DNA of 57,572 nt from CAYVFC01 sp964450715 (GTDB taxonomy: Bacteria > Myxococcota_A > Polyangia > Polyangiales > JAFGIB01). The notes beneath the pieces were generated by a model, which was not told where the DNA came from, searched no databases, and was given only the letters and a program-made list of their open reading frames with translations. The number at the start of each line of letters is the position of its first letter. Within the stretch, counting starts at the first letter, position 1. Positions 1 through 8,518 of this stretch are shown here, in pieces. Where the stretch lies: assembly GCA_964450715.1 (NCBI GenBank), contig CAYVFC010000041.1, forward strand, positions 1 through 57,572. The letters run 5' to 3'. Both the position numbers and the translations under genes were made by a program.

Positions 1-95
1 TGCCGCTCGCACCTCCTCGAAATATCCCCAATATTCCTCGTCGTCGCGCCTTGCAGCTGGGGCCGCCGCGCTCCGAGATTCGACCAAAATGGTTT
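1..95 (-). repeat. Palindromic repeat family, copy D (cut by window start)
   Basis: Read on the minus strand this matches the left half and centre of the copy at 35160-35320: the shared block includes GGAGCGCGGCGGCCCCAGCT and then GCGACGACGAGGAATA. The central hairpin here is AATAT-tgggg-ATATT, where the other copies have AATAG-tggyg-CTAT(T); both sides changed together, so pairing is kept. The second half lies beyond the window start. It probably sits downstream of the lipoprotein gene at 265-1956. Confidence 0.75.
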
Positions 96-160
96 ATGAG
101 ACCGGCTCTAATCGTGCGTCGCCCAGCGGGCGTAAAAGCGAGAGGAGAGAGCGGTACCAC

Positions 161-178
161 TCTTACTCTTACTCTTAC
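161..178. repeat. Short tandem repeat, TCTTAC x3
   Basis: Three perfect copies of the hexamer TCTTAC lie in the intergenic stretch downstream of the lipoprotein gene. No function can be inferred. The rest of 96-264 holds no recognisable gene. Confidence 0.7.
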
Positions 179-264
179 TAACCTTCAAGGCAGCAACGCG
201 ACATCGATACGTCCCTGGAGATAATTGAGGAAGGCGAGGTTTATGATAACTATTATCGATCCCC

Positions 265-1956
265 CTACTGCATCGGCACCAGCGCCTCGATATCCTCGGC
301 CGGCAGGACCCGGTCGTAGAACTGCACCTCGTCCAGGATGCCGATAAAACCGCCCGGCGTTCCATTGCCGAGCTGGACGGAGAGGTCGTTCTGTGCGGGG
401 GAATCGATGGGCGTGGCCGACTGATGGACGTTAACCCCGTCGAGATAGATGGCGATACCTTCCAGGGCGCCGACCGTAACGGCCAGGTGGACGAATTCTT
501 CGGTGGGGAAGGGCTCGGCGGCGTACACCTCCTGCACCACCCCAACGCCGGCGGCTGTGTCGTGCGCGACCTCCAGGCAACCGGGATGAACCGAGTCGTT
601 GTCGGCGCGGACCATGATGGTGAAGTTGCCGGGTCCGCTGGCGGCCTTGCTCGCGATGGTTCGATCCTGATCGGCAGCGGTTAGATTGACCACCGCCACA
701 AACGTGTAGGCGACTAGATCAAACTCGCTCTCGTTGTCGATGGTGACCACGTCGTCGTCGCCGTCGAAATGTAACGACGAGGAGGGATCGCCCTCCGAAT
801 CGCTCGAGTAAAAGGCGCCGGTTACCGTACCCGCGTTACCATTTCCGCTGGCGTCGTGGGTGTCGAGCGAAAAAGGATAGTAGCCGATCAGTCCCGAGGG
901 ATAGACGCGTACGGTTTCGCGATCGGTATCCACGCCGTCATTGCCGTCGGTTACCTGACAGGTCAGACGGACCTCTCCCGGCGTATCGCCCGCGTTCCAG
1001 CCGGTGGTGTTGGCCGAAGCATCGTCAAAGGTGCCGCTGTAGGCCCTCCAGTCGAAAAAAAGCGTGTCGGCCAGATCAAGGTCGCTGGCAAAACAACTGA
1101 CGACGGTGGCGCCTCCGGTGACCAGCACGCGGCTGACGATATTCATACCCGTGATCGTTGGCGGACTGTTGCCCGGATCGCTGACGCCGACGTTAATGGT
1201 CTCTTCGGCCTGGCCGGTTCGAGGATCCCGTACCCGACACAGGATCTGGTACAAACCGTTGGCATTGGGCGCGGTCCAGTTCACACTCCAGGGATCTGCG
1301 TCGTTGGTTCCCTGAAGACTACCGGCAGTCGCCTCCCACTGGTAATTGATACCGTCGCCGTCCGGGTCCTTTCCGGTGCAGACCAGCTCGGAAATGCCTC
1401 CCGGGTTGACCGTATCCGGTTCCGCGGTCAGGTCTTCGATGACCGGATCGTGGTTGCCCTCGGTAGATGCATCGCCCGCGTCGCCGGCGTCGCCCGCGTC
1501 GCCCCCGTCCCCCGCGTCTAGATCGCCGCTGTCCGAGGCGTCTATACCGCCGCCGTCGCCGGCATCGCGGTCGCCCGCGTCCCCGTCCTCGGCATCGGCC
1601 GTTTGCGCATCTATCTCGCTCGCGTCGCTGGTTCCCGTATCGCCGGCCGCGCCGTCGGTTTCGACGCCGGTATCGCCGGACGGTTGCGAGGTATCGGTCT
1701 CTGCATCCAGCGGCGGTTCCGATCCGTCCGCGCCGGCATCCGAGCCGCCCACCTCGGTATCCGCCCGGAAACACAAGCGCTGTGCCTGCCCGGTCGCGAG
1801 GCGGCACTTCCAACCGGACGGGCAGTCAGCGTCGTCATCGCAGCGCATCACGCCCTCGGGCAGGTTGACGGCGAGCTCGCAGGCCGGAAGCAGCGCCGCC
1901 GAGCATAAAACGAGTAAACTGACCGCCAACCTCCGGATGGCAGCGCAAGAGCGCAT
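265..1956 (-). CDS. Secreted lipoprotein with Ig/PKD-like domains and a C-terminal LamG-like domain
   Basis: 563-aa surface protein. Residues 1-26 form a lipoprotein signal peptide (hydrophobic core, then LLPAC with acylated Cys26). A small Cys cluster (CDDDADCPSGWKC) follows. About residues 68-168 are a low-complexity Asp/Ala/Gly linker rich in DAGD. Two Ig/PKD-like beta domains come next, and from about residue 355 a concanavalin-like LamG fold begins (GLIGYYPFSLD, SGNGNAG, later LDEVQFYDRVL), typical of carbohydrate- or protein-binding modules. GGAGG lies 5 bases before the ATG. The ATG overlaps the stop of the TPR gene (TGATG), so the two are translationally coupled. The exact ligand is unknown. 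Confidence 0.85.
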   Translation of the reverse strand: MRSCAAIRRLAVSLLVLCSAALLPACELAVNLPEGVMRCDDDADCPSGWKCRLATGQAQRLCFRADTEVGGSDAGADGSEPPLDAETDTSQPSGDTGVETDGAAGDTGTSDASEIDAQTADAEDGDAGDRDAGDGGGIDASDSGDLDAGDGGDAGDAGDAGDASTEGNHDPVIEDLTAEPDTVNPGGISELVCTGKDPDGDGINYQWEATAGSLQGTNDADPWSVNWTAPNANGLYQILCRVRDPRTGQAEETINVGVSDPGNSPPTITGMNIVSRVLVTGGATVVSCFASDLDLADTLFFDWRAYSGTFDDASANTTGWNAGDTPGEVRLTCQVTDGNDGVDTDRETVRVYPSGLIGYYPFSLDTHDASGNGNAGTVTGAFYSSDSEGDPSSSLHFDGDDDVVTIDNESEFDLVAYTFVAVVNLTAADQDRTIASKAASGPGNFTIMVRADNDSVHPGCLEVAHDTAAGVGVVQEVYAAEPFPTEEFVHLAVTVGALEGIAIYLDGVNVHQSATPIDSPAQNDLSVQLGNGTPGGFIGILDEVQFYDRVLPAEDIEALVPMQ

Positions 1957-2843
1957 CAGAACCTCCCTCGTACGATGAGTCCGTTGCCGGCGGCCGTGAC
2001 CGTCACCGCGCTCCTATCCGCGCTCGCCGCGCTTTCGCCCCCGGATTCGCCCTCGAGCAGCAGCCAGGCGATTCCGCCCGCCGCCGCGGCCGCGCCCACG
2101 CCGATCAATACCTGTCCCACGATCCAATTGCGCTCGGCACCGTCCAGGTCCTGCTGAAGCTCATCGTAGCTCGAGCCGACCGGCGCCTGCTCCACGTCAT
2201 CACCCTGACCGCCGGCCACCAGCATCAGCACGGCGCCCGTCAGCCCCAGGCCTGCTCCGCCGGCGATGGTGAGCACCGGCCCCACGGGAAACGACCCCGG
2301 CTCCGATTCGAGCGCGTCCCCTTCGGTCTCCGGGTCCTGCTCCTGTGACCTCCCGGTCGCCTCCGCTGATCGTGACCGAGCGCCCTCGGACGCGGATGGT
2401 TCCGGTCCGCCGTATGTCGTCGATGCGGCCCGCCCTCCCGGGCGTTCGGCCTCGCTTTTCCGTACCGCGGCGCGCAGAACCAAAAGCCTCGCCTCTACCT
2501 CCCGGCGATTCTCCGCCTCGGGCATCTCTTTCAGGTAGCGCTGCAGCGCGTCGACCGCTTGTTTGTCATTGCGAAGCCGGTCGTGGCACTGACCGATGTT
2601 GTACAGCAGGCGGGGCTTTCCGCTGAGCTGGTACGACCTTTCGAAATACTCCAGGGCGGCCAGATAACGCCCCTCGGTATAAGCCGAGCGACCGGCCATA
2701 AACAGCGCCCGAGCCTCGCCGACCTCGTCGCGGCCGCTCTGCGCCCGAACCGTCCCGGGCCACTCCGACCACGCTGCACAAAGCGTTAGCGCCAATAACA
2801 ACCCGGTCTTCGTAACGGTCCTCGCCATACCGCTGTGTACCAT
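1956..2843 (-). CDS. TPR protein with signal peptide and two C-terminal membrane segments
   Basis: 295 aa. An N-terminal signal sequence ends near VRAQ. TPR-like helices follow (EARALFMAGRSAYTEGRYLA, then YFERSYQLSGKPRLLYNIGQ), then a charged Glu/Ser/Arg-rich linker, and two hydrophobic segments (about residues 188-212 and 236-262). The same order (signal, TPR, low-complexity linker, two membrane helices) is seen in the gene at 47180-48244, and both are followed by a surface lipoprotein. The ATG at 2843 is chosen because TAGGG precedes it; an ATG at 2828 is an alternative. Likely a periplasmic or envelope assembly or scaffold protein for its neighbour; the function is inferred from architecture only. 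Confidence 0.8.
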   Translation of the reverse strand: MVHSGMARTVTKTGLLLALTLCAAWSEWPGTVRAQSGRDEVGEARALFMAGRSAYTEGRYLAALEYFERSYQLSGKPRLLYNIGQCHDRLRNDKQAVDALQRYLKEMPEAENRREVEARLLVLRAAVRKSEAERPGGRAASTTYGGPEPSASEGARSRSAEATGRSQEQDPETEGDALESEPGSFPVGPVLTIAGGAGLGLTGAVLMLVAGGQGDDVEQAPVGSSYDELQQDLDGAERNWIVGQVLIGVGAAAAAGGIAWLLLEGESGGESAASADRSAVTVTAAGNGLIVRGRF

Positions 2844-3066
2844 AAAACCCTACATTCGACATCGGTCCAGAGTGACAGTGACCACATTCGACATAGAGCG
2901 GAGAAGAGCGGACGGGGGTCGTCGAGGAGAGAGGCAGGCCGAACGCGGCGCGGAGCGCAGTTGGGCAGAACCGCGAGCGGAAGCGCGAGCCAACCGCGGG
3001 CGTAGCCGCGCGGTTTCCGGAGGCGACAGAGCCTCGAACCTCAACTGCTCCAGGCGCTCATGGGGC

Positions 3067-3126
3067 CGAGATCGCAGACCGTATACCATCTTTCGGGCGG
3101 GGCGGCCCCATCTGCGGCGTCGCTAG
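3067..3126 (-). repeat. Palindromic repeat family, half copy C
   Basis: The minus strand reads AGCGACGCCGCAGATGGGGC followed by CGCCCCGCCCGAAAGA, matching the right half of the copies at 20846-21076 and 35160-35320. The other half is absent: the sequence beyond the centre is the 3' end of the gene at 3123-3812, whose TAG stop falls at the edge of the repeat. The region 2844-3066 has no gene; it carries the direct repeat ACATTCGACAT (2852 and 2883) and GC-rich inverted repeats. Confidence 0.7.
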
Positions 3127-3812
3127 ATACCGGCAATACACTCTACTCGAGGGGCACTGTTCGCGTGACCCGGATCGCAGCGCCCCAATAGTTGCTGTCG
3201 TGCGCACTGCAGCTGATCTTGATCCAGGTCGAAAGATGACCCCACGCCCTGCGCAATCGCGGTGATGCTACCGGTCGCAGAAAAAGTCGCTTCTAGGCAG
3301 ATATAATGGACTTCACTAGGAACGAAGTCGCACGTCGTTGCTACAGCGAATACTTCAGCCTCTTGCCAGGTTACCGCTAGACAACCGGCGTCTACCGGAT
3401 TTGCATCGGTTCCCGTATCGCCGACAGCGGCATCCCACCCCGCGTCCGGGCAGGTATAGGGACCGCACCCGCAAGGTCCGCGTCCAATGCAATCAGGTGA
3501 AGGGGGCGCCGCGCAAGGTGGACAGTTCTCTTGATTGTTGCCGGTATCGCCAAGATTCGCGTCCCGCCCCGCATCCAGATAGCCTCCGGTACCGCTCACG
3601 CCGCCGTCAGTACCGGTGCCGCTACTACCGCCCGTACCTCCCGGACCTAGGCCTGCCGCGCCACCGGCGTCACCATAACCGCTCGTTCCCCCCGAACCTA
3701 CTCCGCTACCCGCTCGTCCGCCTTCGCCCGTTGAACCGCTGTCATCGCTATCGCCGCAACCAGGCGCCACGACTTCTACCAATACCAGCAAAACTCCTGG
3801 GATCACCCGCAT
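3123..3812 (-). CDS. Small secreted lipoprotein, Gly/Ser-rich linker, Cys-rich C-terminus
   Basis: 229 aa when started at the ATG at 3812, which has GGGGAGG six bases upstream; the open frame further upstream is non-coding in composition. A short hydrophobic signal ends at a lipobox-like VAPGC, followed by an acidic then Gly/Ser/Thr-rich linker (about residues 20-90). The C-terminal half holds many cysteines (CPPC, CGCGPYTC, and five more), suggesting a disulfide-stabilised exported domain. I do not recognise a family. The 3' end, including the stop codon, lies inside or beside repeat copy C, so the last residues may be repeat-derived. Confidence 0.7.
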   Translation of the reverse strand: MRVIPGVLLVLVEVVAPGCGDSDDSGSTGEGGRAGSGVGSGGTSGYGDAGGAAGLGPGGTGGSSGTGTDGGVSGTGGYLDAGRDANLGDTGNNQENCPPCAAPPSPDCIGRGPCGCGPYTCPDAGWDAAVGDTGTDANPVDAGCLAVTWQEAEVFAVATTCDFVPSEVHYICLEATFSATGSITAIAQGVGSSFDLDQDQLQCARQQLLGRCDPGHANSAPRVECIAGI

Positions 3813-3995
3813 TCTGACCTCCCCGGCTCGGAGCCGTTCTCGAAACCCCTGTTGTCTCGCTTGCGCCGCGGGATCGTCTGCGGCGTCGGTTCTCCTCACC
3901 AGGCCCCTATCCGGCCTCGTCGGTCTGCCTTGCAGCCGACCCCTCGGCACGGCGCGATCCGCGGCCCGGTTTCGACGTCGGCTCCTAGAACACCA

Positions 3996-4465
3996 TACCG
4001 TAGAAGTATCGCAGAAGCGGAGCGACGCAAAAAGAGGTTCTCGCTGGTGTCGGAAGCGTTGTTCGGGATGTGGACGCAGGCTGGTACCGAGCCCCGGAAT
4101 CACTACGGCCACAAGAACGTGGTTTTGGGGGAGCAGGACGAGGAGAAGGTACCCACCCACCCGGTCGCGGCCGACAACCCCGACCTCGGTCCGCGAAGAT
4201 TCAACACGCCGTGTCTACAACACCGAGTCCGCGGGCGGTATGCGTCCCAGCACGCGCCGACTCCTGGTCGCGGACGGGCCAAAGGTGGCGCGCGCGCGCT
4301 TTCACCGAAGACGCGGTAGAGGAGCTGGAGGGCGCTGCCGGCATCACCCTGTGGGAGCGGCAGAGCTCCTTCTTCTATACCGGCGGCCTGGTCGCGGCGC
4401 ACGCCGAGAGGCGTACGCGCGAGGAGATTTTGGCCGCTTTCAAGCGTCGGGGAGTTTACGGTACC
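3996..4465 (+). pseudogene. Remains of a DUF3604 (PHP-like) protein gene, broken by frameshifts
   Basis: Three pieces in three plus-strand frames, in the right order for one DUF3604 protein. The first (3996-4190) contains WTQAG..NHYGHKNVVL and DEEKVPTHPVAA. The second (from 4213) reads VYNTES. The third (about 4308-4460) contains SSFFYTGGLVAAHAE, TREEILAAFKRR and VYGTSG, which matches the conserved end of the family. No single frame covers them and no start is visible, so this is a decayed gene. Family identification rests on remembered motif patterns of PF12228. Confidence 0.65.
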
Positions 4466-4618
4466 AGCGGCGGCCGCTCCCAGCAGCAGCCCCCCGACCA
4501 TGGCGCCGGACAGGCCATAAGAGACTGGCGGCCGCCAGCCGGCCGCCGGCGGTTCCGCCACTTCGAGCGCGCAAGTAGGCGAAAACACTCGGCCGGGTGC
4601 CGCGCCCGGTTCCCCCTC

Positions 4619-4765
4619 TCACTCCTCGTCGCGCGACCGCCGGGGCCGTATCTTCAACAGTAACTCGCCCCTCGCCACCTGCTGGCCGGCCCGCGCCGCC
4701 AGCTCCTTGACCGTGCCGTCGATGGGGCTGGTGACGCGGGACAGCATCTTCATCGCCAATCGGTA
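4619..4765 (-). pseudogene. C-terminal fragment of a biotin-carrier (BCCP) domain
   Basis: The minus strand encodes AMKMLSRVTSPIDGTVKEL, then GQQVARGELLLKI and a short charged tail to a stop. This is the second half of a biotinyl/lipoyl domain: the Lys of AMKM is the biotinylation site in acyl-CoA carboxylase carriers. Upstream codons show no domain, and the carboxylase that should precede it is missing, so only the last ~47 residues of a lost biotin carboxylase alpha chain or oxaloacetate decarboxylase-type subunit survive. It is convergent with the DUF3604 remains. Confidence 0.6.
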
Positions 4766-4901
4766 GCCAGGTTCTTCTCCCAGTCCCCGCCGAAAACCGC
4801 GCGATAGATCTCGTCCGAGGGCCGGCGGAGACGACCGGCATTTCTCTGGTAAATATGCGCACGCATTGACGATCCGTCCGGGTCGGTGCTCTAGTTGCGG
4901 C

Positions 4902-5936
4902 ATGACCGCCCAGGAAAGACGTACCGCACTGGTAACCGGGGCCTCCGCCGGAATCGGCGAGGCCTTCTCCCGCCTGCTGGCCGAGGACGGCTTTGACCTG
5001 GTGCTCACCGCCCGCCGCCTAGGACGGCTGCAGGCGCTGGGACGGGAGCTCGGGGGGCAATACGGCGTCGGAGTCACCCCCATCGCGGCAGACCTCGCGG
5101 ACCCGGAGGCCCCGAGGAACATCGCCGGGCAGCTGGCCGAGGCCGGGATCGCGGTCGATTTCCTGGTGAACAACGCCGGCTACGGGATACCCGAAACCTT
5201 CCTGGAGGTCGATTGGCATAAACACACCGCCTTCATCCAGGTGATGGTGACCGCGGTCTGCGACCTCACCTACAAGCTGCTGCCGGGCATGATCGAACGC
5301 GGATACGGTCGTATCATCAACGTATCCTCGGTGGCCGGTCTGCTGCCCGGCTCGGCGGGAGGCACGCTATACGCCGCGTCCAAGGCCTTTCTCATCAAGT
5401 TCAGCGAATCACTCTGGCTGGAGCTGGAAGGCACCGGCGTCCACGTGACCGCCCTCTGCCCCGGCTTCACCCACAGCGAGTTCCACGACGTGAGCGGAAC
5501 CCGCGAGCAGATCAGCCGGACGCCCTCTTTCATCTGGATGCAGGCCCGCCAGGTGGCCCGCCAGGGCATCGATGCGGTCATGCGAAACGATCCCGTCTAT
5601 ATCAACGGTGTATTCTACGAGCTGCTTACCGGCGCAACCGCGCTGACGCCGCTGCGAATGCGCCTGGCTGCCAGCCGCAAGAGTTCGAAGCAGCTATCCC
5701 GGAAGTGGCGGGCGCCCCCCCGCCCCGGCGGGGGCGGGGCGCGCGGGGTGGACGCCCGGAGGGTTTTTACGGCGNNNNNNNNNNCGCTACGGGGCGGGGC
5801 GCCCCGCCCAACTTGTCCGACCCCGAAACCCCGGACGGGCCGGGCCCCCCCCCGCCCCTCGTCTCGAGCGCAGCGAGAGATCTCCTCCAGGAGATTTCTC
5901 CCTTCGGTCGAAATGACTGGGGACGGGTCGAAGTGA
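4902..5936 (+). CDS. Short-chain dehydrogenase/reductase; C-terminus uncertain at assembly gap
   Basis: Classical SDR Rossmann enzyme. From the ATG at 4902: TALVTGASAGIGEAFSR is the TGxxxGIG cofactor loop, VNNAGYG the NNAG motif, and YAASKAFL the catalytic YxxxK with an upstream Ser (NVSSVAGL). LCPGFTHSEF follows, as in SDRs acting on fatty or steroid-like substrates. Real homology appears to end near 5700 (RLAASRKSSKQLSRKW). After that the frame runs through a GC hairpin, the 10-N gap and dispersed repeats to a stop at 5936, so the true end may differ or the gene may be truncated. Substrate unknown. An ATG at 4866 is also in frame but adds non-conserved residues. Confidence 0.85.
   Translation: MTAQERRTALVTGASAGIGEAFSRLLAEDGFDLVLTARRLGRLQALGRELGGQYGVGVTPIAADLADPEAPRNIAGQLAEAGIAVDFLVNNAGYGIPETFLEVDWHKHTAFIQVMVTAVCDLTYKLLPGMIERGYGRIINVSSVAGLLPGSAGGTLYAASKAFLIKFSESLWLELEGTGVHVTALCPGFTHSEFHDVSGTREQISRTPSFIWMQARQVARQGIDAVMRNDPVYINGVFYELLTGATALTPLRMRLAASRKSSKQLSRKWRAPPRPGGGGARGVDARRVFTAXXXXLRGGAPRPTCPTPKPRTGRAPPRPSSRAQREISSRRFLPSVEMTGDGSK
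5775..5784. other. Assembly gap (10 N)
   Basis: Ten N residues; the true length is unknown. The gap lies right after a near-perfect GC palindrome (about 5707-5737, GCGCCCCCCGCCCC facing GGGGGCGGGGCGC) and before a run of nine C. Such structure is a common cause of assembly breaks. Confidence 0.98.
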
Positions 5937-5980
5937 CGGGGGACGGGTCGAAATGACTGGGGACGGGTCGAAATGACGGG
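5860..5980. repeat. Dispersed hairpin repeat with tandem GGTCGAAATGACTGGGGAC-like units
   Basis: A hairpin (GAGATCTCCT facing AGGAGATTTCTC) leads into CCCTTCGGTCGAAATGAC. This is followed by about three further imperfect units of GGGGACGGGTCGAARTGAC up to 5975. The 27 bases at 5891-5917 recur exactly at 28786-28812. It lies between the short-chain dehydrogenase and the 3' end of the nuclease gene. Confidence 0.85.
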
Positions 5981-5997
5981 TATGGCGCGAGGACCTT

Positions 5998-7173
5998 TCA
6001 CGGCGAAGACGCGCCGCGTGTCTCCAGCGCCTTCAACACCGCGGCCGGATCGATGCGGCGCCGGTAGGGCACGACGATGGCGTTGCCCGGCAGCTGCTGC
6101 TCGGAGCAGTTGCGCTCCTGGTCGATGCAGAGGATCAGGTTGTCGATGCGCGCCGCGCGCAGCGCCCGCAGCTTGCCGGCCAGATACTCGGCGGTCCAGA
6201 ACCCCACGATCTCCAGCAGCCAGCGTTTCTCGGGCCGCTGGTGACGGAACAGGGCGAAATCGGGAAAGATGAGCCGCTCCCCGGCGCGCACCGGCTCGGG
6301 CTCGCGCACCAGCTGCCACCCGGGAGCCGCGCGGGAGAACTCGGCGAAGAAGCGGGCCTCCAGCTTGCTGTCGAAGCGGCGCGGCTCCTCGGCCGGGAAG
6401 ATGGGATCGCCAGAGCGAACCACCAAAAGCCGCGTCTGGCCGCCTACCCGGTAGCGGGCGCGAAGCAGAAACCGGTCGCACCAGCAGAGTCGCGGCACCA
6501 GGCTGCCCAGCGCCCGACCATAGACGGTGGTGTGCTTGAACAGCGCCAGCGGTCCGGAGATGTCCAGCACCGTGCGTTCCTCGCCCGCCTCGGTAAGCAC
6601 CCGCCGCACCGAGCAGAGCAGCCCCTTGAGCCGGGCGTGGCGCACGATGTCGCGGGCGTTGCCGCTGAGAAAGAGCTGCACGCGATCGCAGCGCGCCATC
6701 AAAGAGCGGGCGATGGCCGCGTTGACGCGCAGGGCGAGCTGAGAGGGGCTCAGCTCCGACGGGGGCGCCGAGACCCGCCGCTCGCCGGGCAGATCCGCCA
6801 GCATACACTCTACAAGCAGCTCGCCCTGCTGCTTCAGCCGGGCGCCCGCCCGCTCCAGCACCTGCTGCCGGCTCCCGCCTCGAGCGGCCTCCAGCGCCAG
6901 CGCCGCCCGCGCCTCGGGCGGCGGCACCGCGGCGCGCACCCGGTCGCGGCAGAGACGCTCCATCACGTGCGCGGCCTGCCCCAGCTTGCCGGCCGGGCAG
7001 TCGACGTGCAGCCCCTGCCGCAGCCGCTCGTCCAGCTCGATCCGCCTACGACCGGCAAACCTCTCGTACTGCTCGATCAGCGCCCGCAGCCAGGGCCAGT
7101 CGCTCTCATTCAAGTAGCGCGGCGCCGTCTGGTCGCCTCGCAGCGCTTCCTGTAACAGATTGCTGGGTAGCAA
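5998..7173 (-). CDS. Bax1-like DUF790 nuclease, partner of XPB helicase
   Basis: 391 aa. The N-terminus (MLPSNLLQEALRG, then WPWLRALIEQYERFAG) and the C-terminal nuclease-like region (DSKLEARFFAEF, IFPDFALF, WLLEIVGFWTAEYL) fit the DUF790 family, whose archaeal member Bax1 is a structure-specific nuclease that binds XPB. The acidic residues of FPDF and LEIVGFWT are the expected metal-binding positions of a restriction-enzyme-like core. The start overlaps the helicase 3' end by 68 bases, so the two are co-translated. Together they should act in nucleotide-excision-type DNA processing. Catalytic activity is inferred from the family. Confidence 0.85.
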   Translation of the reverse strand: MLPSNLLQEALRGDQTAPRYLNESDWPWLRALIEQYERFAGRRRIELDERLRQGLHVDCPAGKLGQAAHVMERLCRDRVRAAVPPPEARAALALEAARGGSRQQVLERAGARLKQQGELLVECMLADLPGERRVSAPPSELSPSQLALRVNAAIARSLMARCDRVQLFLSGNARDIVRHARLKGLLCSVRRVLTEAGEERTVLDISGPLALFKHTTVYGRALGSLVPRLCWCDRFLLRARYRVGGQTRLLVVRSGDPIFPAEEPRRFDSKLEARFFAEFSRAAPGWQLVREPEPVRAGERLIFPDFALFRHQRPEKRWLLEIVGFWTAEYLAGKLRALRAARIDNLILCIDQERNCSEQQLPGNAIVVPYRRRIDPAAVLKALETRGASSP

Positions 7174-8518
7174 AACTTCGGCGCCTCCTCTGCGCCTGAA
7201 ACACCTCCCCCGTGTTGCGGCAGACCAACTCGTAAACCAGCGCGCGTTTGCCGTCGCGCGGGCGCAGCAGCCGCCCTATGCGCTGCACGTGCTCCCGGGG
7301 CCCGAGTAGCCCCCCGACGATGATGGCTACGTCCGCGTCAGGCACGTCCAGCCCTTCGTTCAGCACCCGGGCCGAGACCAGGGTCCGTATCCTGCCCTGC
7401 TGGAACCACCCGAGCGCCCGCTCCCGCTCGGCGTGCTTGATGTCGCAGGTAATGGGCATGACCAAATGGCGCCGGGCCACGGCATAGGCGGTCTGGTTGT
7501 CTGGAGTGAAGACGAGGACCCGGGCGCTCCGGTGGCGCTCGAGCAGCCGGCCGAGCTGCTCGGCCTTGGCCTCGGTGAAACCGAGCAGGTCGCGAGCGCG
7601 GCGCCAGGCGCTCAGCGCCCGCCGCCCCTGCTCGCTCCGGGAGGCGGCACGTACAAAGGCGGCCCAGTCAGCGTCCGGGTTGAGCCGGCGAAAGGTGCGG
7701 TGCACGGCCCGAAAGGTCTCGGTCTCCTCCTCGTATCGCTCGCGCTCGTCCGCGGTGAGATCCAGCTCCAGGGTGACGATCTCGTAGTCGGCCAAGAAGC
7801 GGCCGGCCAGGTCATCGACGCTCAGGCGAAAGACGACCGGGCCGACCAGCCGCTGCAACAGGGCGACATTCTCGGGCTCGCCGTTCGGAGTGGCGGTCAA
7901 TCCCAGCCGGCAGGGGGCGGTGCTCATCTCCAGGGTCTCCACCCGGCTACCCAGGCCGAAGTGGTGCACCTCGTCCGCCACCAGCAACGCGAAGCGGTCG
8001 CCGATCCGTTCCATCCAGCGGTAGGCGCTCTCGAAGGTGGACACGGTCACCGCCTCCACCCGGCTCTGCCCGTCCCCCAGACAGCCCACCGGCCCGGCAT
8101 ACAGTCCGCCGATCTCCTTCACCCACTGGTGCAGAAGCACCCGGGTGGGAACCATGAACAGCGCCGGCCCACCCACCGCCGCGGCCACGGCCATGCCCAC
8201 CCGGGTCTTGCCGCTACCGGTAGGCAGCACCACCACCCCGCGCCGCCCGGCCGCCTGCCAGGCGAGCAGCGCCGCGCTCTGGTACTCCCTGAGCTGCACC
8301 CTTCGCCACTGCCGGACGAGCCCCGGCGGAACTCCGGCGCTATGGGTTACCTCCACCCCGCGGCTGGCCAGCACGCGCTCTATCTGCCCGAGCAGCCAGG
8401 CGGGCGCCCGATACTGCCCGGTCCTGGGATCCCAGAGCACGCCCGGAAGCGACTGCACGTCCAGCAGCTCGGGCGGCTTGGAGATGACCACGGTGCCTCG
8501 GTCGAAGAGCAGCTTCAA
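7106..8518 (-). CDS. XPB-like superfamily 2 DNA helicase
   Basis: 470 aa. Motif I is PTGSGKT (residues 99-105), motif II is the DEVH box (182-185), motif III is LTATP (about 210) and motif VI is QRIGRLLRP near residue 430. A short N-terminal region (FDRGTVVISKPPELLDVQSL) resembles the damage-recognition part of compact XPB proteins. QLREYQSAAL is the Q-motif-like entry. In archaea and some bacteria XPB is encoded next to the Bax1 nuclease, which is the case here with a 68-base overlap. It unwinds DNA for repair; no transcription-factor role is implied in bacteria. Confidence 0.88.
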   Translation of the reverse strand: MKLLFDRGTVVISKPPELLDVQSLPGVLWDPRTGQYRAPAWLLGQIERVLASRGVEVTHSAGVPPGLVRQWRRVQLREYQSAALLAWQAAGRRGVVVLPTGSGKTRVGMAVAAAVGGPALFMVPTRVLLHQWVKEIGGLYAGPVGCLGDGQSRVEAVTVSTFESAYRWMERIGDRFALLVADEVHHFGLGSRVETLEMSTAPCRLGLTATPNGEPENVALLQRLVGPVVFRLSVDDLAGRFLADYEIVTLELDLTADERERYEEETETFRAVHRTFRRLNPDADWAAFVRAASRSEQGRRALSAWRRARDLLGFTEAKAEQLGRLLERHRSARVLVFTPDNQTAYAVARRHLVMPITCDIKHAERERALGWFQQGRIRTLVSARVLNEGLDVPDADVAIIVGGLLGPREHVQRIGRLLRPRDGKRALVYELVCRNTGEVFQAQRRRRSFATQQSVTGSAARRPDGAALLE

